Source of the DNA: Druceiella hillmani
Lineage: Eukaryota; Arthropoda; Insecta; Lepidoptera; Hepialidae
Direction: 5' to 3'
Length of the DNA: 64,000 bases
NCBI GenBank assembly: GCA_039881145.1
Contig: JAYKKI010000074.1
Span: 5,533,001 to 5,597,000, forward strand
The position numbers and the translations under genes were made by a program. The notes below the pieces were generated by a model that was given only the letters and a program-made list of their open reading frames with translations, was not told where the DNA came from and made no database searches. Below, piece by piece: positions 58,481 to 64,000 of the stretch. How positions within the stretch are numbered: position 1 is the first letter of the stretch; each line of letters starts with the position of its first letter.

Positions 58481-59313
58481 AGTACATAAATAAACAAATA
58501 AATGTTATACCACAAAAATGATTGGACGTTTTCGTATCAAGAATAGCAAACGTATCCGAGCTATAAACCAATGTAAACAAAGCAAGTAATGTTTCTCTAT
58601 TGAACGCAAACTGAATGTTGTCAGTAACTTTCAAGTTTGTAAGAAATGCAGCTTATTTCCTTTAGCTACGAAAATACTCTCCCGATTATAAACAAGAAAT
58701 ATTAGGTGCTATCTATGGACGAATACGAACAGTCTTTAATTTATCTGATTCCAACTCAGTTTTTTTTCAGGACACGTAAATTAAAATTTTTCGGTGACAA
58801 TTTAAGGGTGTAACGTTTTGTTCGTTCCACTGAGTACTATCAAATGATAAAATCTGTAGTCAATCGGATGCTCCCTTCATATTTTATATGTCTTCAAAAC
58901 TCACTCAGCTATATTCAGCTTTCCATACATACATATCCACAGGCTCAGGTGTGATTTGTGCTTATTTACTAACATATCTTTCGTAAACACCCCTCTTTTC
59001 TTACTGCCATTTAACTTTCCTGGATACTAGCGCAATACTTTCATAATTTAAATAAACTTACACAAATTTCGGAGCTCAAGCAGTTCCCAATTATAGAACA
59101 GGAGAGAACACGTGGAGAAATTTATACAATTGACTTGCGAGTTGGTAATAAAGAAAAAATGTTTACATTAGCATCTTAATTTATATTAAATTAATTTTTA
59201 TACACTGATGCTCTTTAAATTAATTAAAGTAGTTTTTAGAATTTAGTTGTGTTTAAAATCGTTAAGATCTTTTATTTAAAATCATAGAAACTAAGACTAA
59301 AAGGAAATGATGT
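58481..59313. other. AT-rich stretch, no gene seen
   Basis: No frame over 60 codons and no repeat named. Confidence 0.45.
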
Positions 59314-59378
59314 AACCATTGTTATACGAATTTCCCTCTAATTTTTTATGTTATGGGGAAATTCGTATAACAATGGTT
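59314..59378. repeat. Perfect 23 bp hairpin before minisatellite
   Basis: Arms 59314-59336 and 59356-59378 are perfect complements (AACCATTGTTATACGAATTT..) with a 19-base loop. It lies 6 bases upstream of the 32 bp tandem array. Confidence 0.9.
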
Positions 59379-59384
59379 GATTGT

Positions 59385-59640
59385 ACGTTTGCATAGACAT
59401 TTTCTAACACATCAGTACATTTGCATAGACATTTTCTAACACATCAGTACGTTTGCATAGACATTTTCTAACACATCAGTACGTTTGCATAGACATTTTC
59501 TAACACATCAGTACATTTGCATAGACATTTTCTAACACATCAGTACGTTTGCATAGACATTTTCTAACACATCAGTACGTTTGCATAGACATTTTCTAAC
59601 ACATCAGTACATTTGCATAGATATTTTCTAACACTTCTAA
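59385..59640 (+). repeat. 32 bp minisatellite, 8 copies
   Basis: Eight tandem units of 32 bases, each starting AC(G/A)TTTGCATAGACATTTT. The units differ almost only at one position (CG or CA), in the order CG CA CG CG CA CG CG CA, so a 96-base trimer is superimposed. The last unit is diverged. No spacers, so it is not a CRISPR array. Confidence 0.95.
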
Positions 59641-62018
59641 AACTTATCATTCCGGGACCAATCCTTTATATTTTCTTTTTATTGGGGACTCAAACAATAA
59701 CTTTTTTACTCCTTGCATGGGGGTCTATTATAATTCTTTGTTAAATCCCTCCTTTGGAAATGATTTTGATTGAAGATAATTTTCACATTCCAAAATGAAT
59801 TACACGTAATATTTTAAATAAATCAAGTCATTATTGTAAATGTTAACTAAAAGTTGCACATTTGTCTGACTTGTTTTACGAACAACAGATTACGGTGGCT
59901 ACAGCTTGATATGTTGTAGTCTGTTGTTTATGATATTTTTAATGTTATTAATTATAAGTGATATCATGAATAAAAATAATTTTAAAGAAGAGGAAGAGGA
60001 AACTGTATAGTAAATAGATATGGTTTTCTTCTTTCAGATAAATCTGTCGTTTGCCCATTTACAGTAAATGTGTTTTTGTATGGCATTAGATAAGTGTGTA
60101 GAGGTGATAGATGTATTTTTTTAAGCCATTAATCAAAAATACTCAAACGGAATTTCTAGTAACGTGGTATCATACAGTTGTGCCTTAAGAGGCCTGAGAA
60201 TTTAAACAATTTTCCGCTGAGGTAGAACATAACTAATAAGTACGTACCGAAGCTAAGCCAAAATTGAGAAATTTGAAATAATACTTTTTCAAAAGTTAAT
60301 AACTAGTAGAAACTGAAAATAAAAGACTTCATTCACCATAATTTATAAGTTAGTATAGCCCATTAAAACGTATGAAGTAAGTTTTCCGGTCGTAAGAAAA
60401 CTTTTCTACATTTTCCTTTTCAGTACAGCAATGGATGTGTTAAAATAATTTTGTTGTTATGAAAGGAGTGTGGAAACTGATAAGCTTAAGTGCAGGGCCA
60501 TTAAAAAGTTTTTAGCATTTTAAAAACATTTAATAGTTATTATGAAAATTTACTTTATGAATGATGAATTTACTTCAAAGTCAACTATATTTATATATGA
60601 GTTGGCTATATTTTGTCCAGTATTAACTCAACTGTCACTATGCGCCGTTTTCGGAGTAAAATTGCACCTAATAGTTTTCCAGTTTCAAAATCTTGTTCGA
60701 TGATTTGCTATTTTAATTATGTAAAATATTAAAATGATTATTTCCTGAATAACTTTCCATAATTTCGGCAATTAGCAATCATTTTAACCGCGATTGTGCT
60801 GAGGGTACACAAGATAGTTATTGTAAGTCTTTTCTTGGAATATGGCAGTTGTGTTCTATTCTAGTACGTGTGAGTTCTACTCATTTATGCTCCCGAAGTA
60901 TTTACGTAATATTAAAAAAAATTACTATCTTTAAAATAGGTCTGACTTCCAATTCACTTTACAACGAACGTCCTCCGAAGTCAGGACTGGTCTAACTGCT
61001 ACTTACAATGAATACGAGTGCCAGCTCATTGATTTTGTCCGTTTGCTTTTTATAAATATTGTATCCCGTATAAAAGCGTATTTGGGCAGCCACTTTTCAA
61101 CCCATTATCCGCTTTAATTGAATGAAAAGAAGAGTACATGTTGTAAAAAGGAGTATTTGTGTAACAGTTATTCCCTACAATTTTGAAACTCCTGAGAATA
61201 CATAATATCTCTCTATTAAATTATTTACAAATGTCGATTATTTTTTATTTGACTATACTCTTTATGCAGTAAAAGTACAATATTAAAAGAAATACAAAAA
61301 TGGTCTGAAATATCGAGTCGGAATAGAATGTGAAACACGATGGAAACACAGATAGCCAGTGGCTTAAACCCTAAAACCCGTCATAAAATTCGCCAATTAT
61401 CAAAATTAGTGTTTTATAATCTTTATATCAAATTTGTTTATGTGGAATGTATAAATATTAAAAAAAAATTGTATGTAAATATACTACTTTTAATGTGCCT
61501 AGTGGTGTAAAATATTTGTGACATCATGTGAAAAAAAAGAAAATTAGGACAGAAGGAAACGATCTTTCATCAATATTGTCCACCTTAATTAATAGGATAT
61601 TAAAGTGAATAGTTAAATGGTTATGTTAGCTACATTGTGAATAATTTTCAAGCAATTTATTTTTTACGTTGAATAAAATTTCTCAAGATAATGAAGATAT
61701 TAAATAATCAAATTTATTTACTTGCATAGATTTAAAAAATATGAAAAACTTTTAATGGAACGCTAAATTTCATTTGTATTTGAATTCGTAAAAAGCGAAG
61801 ACACTTTAACACTATTGGAGTGCAATGATATAACTATAGATCCACACTCGTTTGTTTTTTGATGTGAAGCATCTAATGGCGCGTTTGGGTAGGAGTTAAA
61901 GCGTTTTTATGACACGTCGCGACGTACCATTCAGCCAGCTACGGTTCTTAATTTATAGTGATAGCAAAAGTGATGGTGAAAAAATTTAGATGTTTCCATT
62001 TCCCAGTATCAACTACAT

Positions 62019-62021
<3 letters not shown>
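59641..62021. other. AT-rich desert, no gene seen
   Basis: No frame over 60 codons. A slightly GC-richer patch lies at 61880-61960 ('gacacgtcgcgacgtaccat', containing the palindrome ACGTCGCGACGT). No repeats named. Confidence 0.45.

Positions 62022-62107
<86 letters not shown>
62022..62107. repeat. (TA)n microsatellite beside Helitron relic
   Basis: About 85 bases of TA with CA interruptions at the right, directly adjoining the 'actagctgaccc' terminus. Confidence 0.95.
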
Positions 62108-63786
62108 ACTAGCTGACCCTGCGAACTTCGTATCGCCTCAGAATTAATAAATATTGTGTTAACTTATTAGCTAAATTAAATTCAGTTTTTTATTAAGATA
62201 AAATGAATATACAAAATGAATTAAGTTCAATAAATGTACAAATCAAAATGAAAACTATTTTAATTAAATTAAAATAACATTAAAATCACGACTTTGTAGT
62301 CATCACTTGGCATGCGATTCATCGCAGTTATGAACAACCGAACCAATGTATGATATTCATGAAGTTGTTTCTGTAAATCTTGAAGAACTTTTCTTTTTAT
62401 TGCCGATTCGATCTTTTGACACCGATGAAGTTGTTCCTCCATGGGGCCCATGAAGTAAATTTAGATGAATTGATGCTGTGCATCTTCAAGCGGTTGCAAT
62501 AATCCGATTCGATTGTGAATTTGGCCTTGGATCCAGAAAGTCGAAGGCGAAGTTAGATTTATTAAATTATGATCACGAAAAATAATAAACGAATAAACGT
62601 TTATTCTCACTAGCAGATAAATTACCTTGAATGTCAGATTGAATCCGCGTTCTTCGATAATGTTTGCCCCAAAGGAAGTAATTTGGAAACAACCTTTGTA
62701 TCTTTGAACGTTCGATAGAAAATGTCGTGATTCTGGTGTTTCGGTACGTAATGAATGCAATGAGTCGGGTGGCAGAAGAAAGAATGGAAATGTTATCTCG
62801 CCACTGAGAGAGCACAATCCAGGCGTTTCTCCAGCGAACTAATTCAATACACCGCAAGGGTCGCACATAATATACATTGGGACAATTCGAACGAAAGGAT
62901 GCGAGCAGTAGTCAATTATGCAATCGTATTGAAATTCTTCTCGATTCAAATAAACGCTTGAAGCAATTCTTCTTGCGCGTCGAAGATTATTAAGTTGTTG
63001 GTCTGTGCGATAAGCTTGACGATTTTTCGTTGCCAACTGAGCTATTTGTCTTGTTCTTGTGTTTGTGAAGAACAAAGTTGGGCCATACTTACGCGGCGCT
63101 CTTCCCGTGCAATTTCTTGTTCATCTGCAGTGGATTGATTCGCAATATTCCTAAGTCGAATTGCATTATGGCTTTGTTGTGAAAGATTAGACTCTCAGCA
63201 TTATAAATAACACTTTAAAATTAATCAAGTAAATTACATAATGAAGCAATTATCGATGCCCCCACAATCACAAATATCATAACCTCACAAAGTGAACATT
63301 TTCGTAAAACTTAACTCAACTATTTAAAATCACTCTTCGCTAATGAATTTCAGAAAAAATTGTTTAAAGAGAATTAATGTAATCGAATTCAAATGAAATA
63401 ATGGTCGAAAACTGAATAAGAATTATTAAAAACTAATCATCATTTTCGTTTGTGTCTGTCATTTATGACATAACGTTTTACACACAATTAAATTATTTGT
63501 GATTTTTTTTACTTTTCCAATGCGCAAGGAAACTTCTCGAAGCCGTGATAAAAAAAAATATTCAATAAATATATAATAATCACATAAATTTTCAATGAAA
63601 AAAAAATCAGTCAATCCTTTCTCGATATATCATCAAAAATGCCGTTCCATCCATAAATTTTTTTTCCTGAATTTTTCCAATATTTACGTATTTATTATCC
63701 TATTCCCGACGAAGACAAATCCAAAAACCAGCCGTTCTTCAGTTATAAACGGTGTAACTAACACGACTTTGTTTTATATATATAGA
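62108..63786 (-). mobile_element. Internally deleted Helitron-type element
   Basis: The plus-strand left edge reads CTAGCTGACCCTGCGAACTT then 'cgtatcgcc', a terminus I recognise from very abundant insect Helitron-type elements. The right edge reads 'aacggtgtaactaacacg' then 'actttgttttatatatatag', also recognised. Between them, on the minus strand, lies a decayed N-terminal piece of the Rep/helicase protein (62269-63180). The element is about 1.7 kb, whereas autonomous Helitrons are several kb, so most of the protein (rolling-circle HUH and helicase parts) is deleted. A second copy of the right-end sequence follows. Confidence 0.7.
62269..63180 (-). pseudogene. Helitron Rep/helicase N-terminal relic
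   Basis: Reading the minus strand: an Arg/Glu/Gln-rich leader ('NAIRLRNIANQ...EIAREERR'), a frameshift near 63060, then REEFQYDCIIDY, CDPCGVLN, AGETPGLCSLSGEI, SLRTETPESRHFLSNVQ, CFQITSFGANIIEERGFN, GQIHNRIG, MGPMEEQLHRCQ and MNRMPSDDYKVVI. These are the ordered motifs that precede the Helitron_like_N domain. The CxxC and GLC motifs are probably zinc-binding. Breaks: TAG at 62839-62841 after GVLN, TAA at 62461-62463 before IYFMGP, and a 93-base in-frame insertion at 62531-62623. The reading is cut off right after DDYKVVI, so HUH nuclease and helicase domains are absent. Confidence 0.85.
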
Positions 63787-64000
63787 TATAAATTTTCAAT
63801 GAAAAAAAAATATCAGTCTATCCGTTCTCGATAAATCATCAAAAAGCCGTTCCGTACAAAACGTATGAGAAAATGAATTTTCTTCATAAATTTTTTTTTC
63901 GTGAATTTTTCCAATATTTTCATATTTATTATCCTATTCCCACCGAAGACAAATCCAAAACACAAAAATAAAAAAAATTGGTCCAGCCGTTCTTGAGTTA
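63586..64000 (+). repeat. Head-to-tail duplicated Helitron right-end repeat
   Basis: 'ttttcaatgaaaaaaaaatc', 'gccgttcc', 'cataaattttttttc.tgaat', 'tttccaatattt.cgtatttat', 'gaagacaaatccaaaa' and 'cagccgttctt.agttata' appear at about 63590-63745 and again from 63791 to the window edge. The unit is about 200 bases. The second copy continues beyond the window. Confidence 0.8.

Noticed and set aside
59385..59640. CRISPR array
   Set aside because: Units are directly tandem with no spacers, and the genomic context is eukaryotic.
62531..62623. Intron in the Helitron relic
   Set aside because: Removing 93 bases from the nearest GT would end in CT, and using the nearby AAG as acceptor shifts the frame.

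Overview
The window looks like a gene desert from an insect nuclear genome, most likely a moth or butterfly. It is strongly AT-rich. It carries about fifteen long (TA)n microsatellites, relics of eukaryotic transposons (Helitron, mariner, LINE- and SINE-like pieces), and dispersed repeats whose ends I recognise from lepidopteran genomes. One example is the family that starts near TAGGGTTCCRTAG and ends near CTACGGAACCCTA. The order-level assignment is inference from repeat families and was not tested by search. I find no intact protein-coding gene, no tRNA or rRNA gene, and no prokaryotic organisation. The reading frames longer than 60 codons are mostly translations of TA or GT repeats, transposon relics, or unrecognised chance frames.

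Layout. 1-6.1 kb: a LINE-like tail, a CGATCG-rich bipartite repeat, and two pairs of direct repeats (2.4/2.6 kb and 5.1/5.9 kb). 6-31 kb: AT-rich desert with GC-enriched islands at about 8.4, 13.3, 16.7, 22.7, 23.9 and 29.5 kb, an RTE-like tail (14.6 kb), a full-length but decayed copy of the lepidopteran 'GGTTCCGTAG' family (19.5-20.1 kb), and two long hairpins (24.85 and 26.1 kb). 31 kb: a Helitron relic keeping only the helicase C-terminus on the minus strand. 33-50 kb: a string of GC islands rich in homeodomain-type TAAT sites (33.2, 36.3, 39.25, 43.25, 46.1, 48.5 and 50.1 kb). Between them lie a 1.3 kb element with Tc1/mariner-type ends (41.6-42.9 kb), a 480 bp foldback element (45.2-45.7 kb), a tRNA-derived SINE, and a GT-rich Z-DNA-prone tract. 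50-64 kb: a 266 bp-spaced duplication, a mariner transposase relic (54.4-54.85 kb), another GC island (57.2 kb), a SINE (58.3 kb), a hairpin joined to a 32 bp minisatellite (59.3-59.64 kb), and a second Helitron relic (62.1-64 kb) that keeps only the N-terminal part of the Rep/helicase protein.

No set of genes works together here. The likely functional content is regulatory: GC-enriched, motif-dense islands spaced every 3-7 kb in otherwise AT-rich repeat-scarred DNA, as expected around a developmental regulator or inside one of its very large introns. This is a hypothesis that conservation or chromatin data would decide. The clearest mechanistic signals are the reciprocal Helitron fragments, the foldback element, the mariner-ended element carrying promoter-like DNA, and inverted repeats present in only one of two sister copies, which suggests template-switch mutation.
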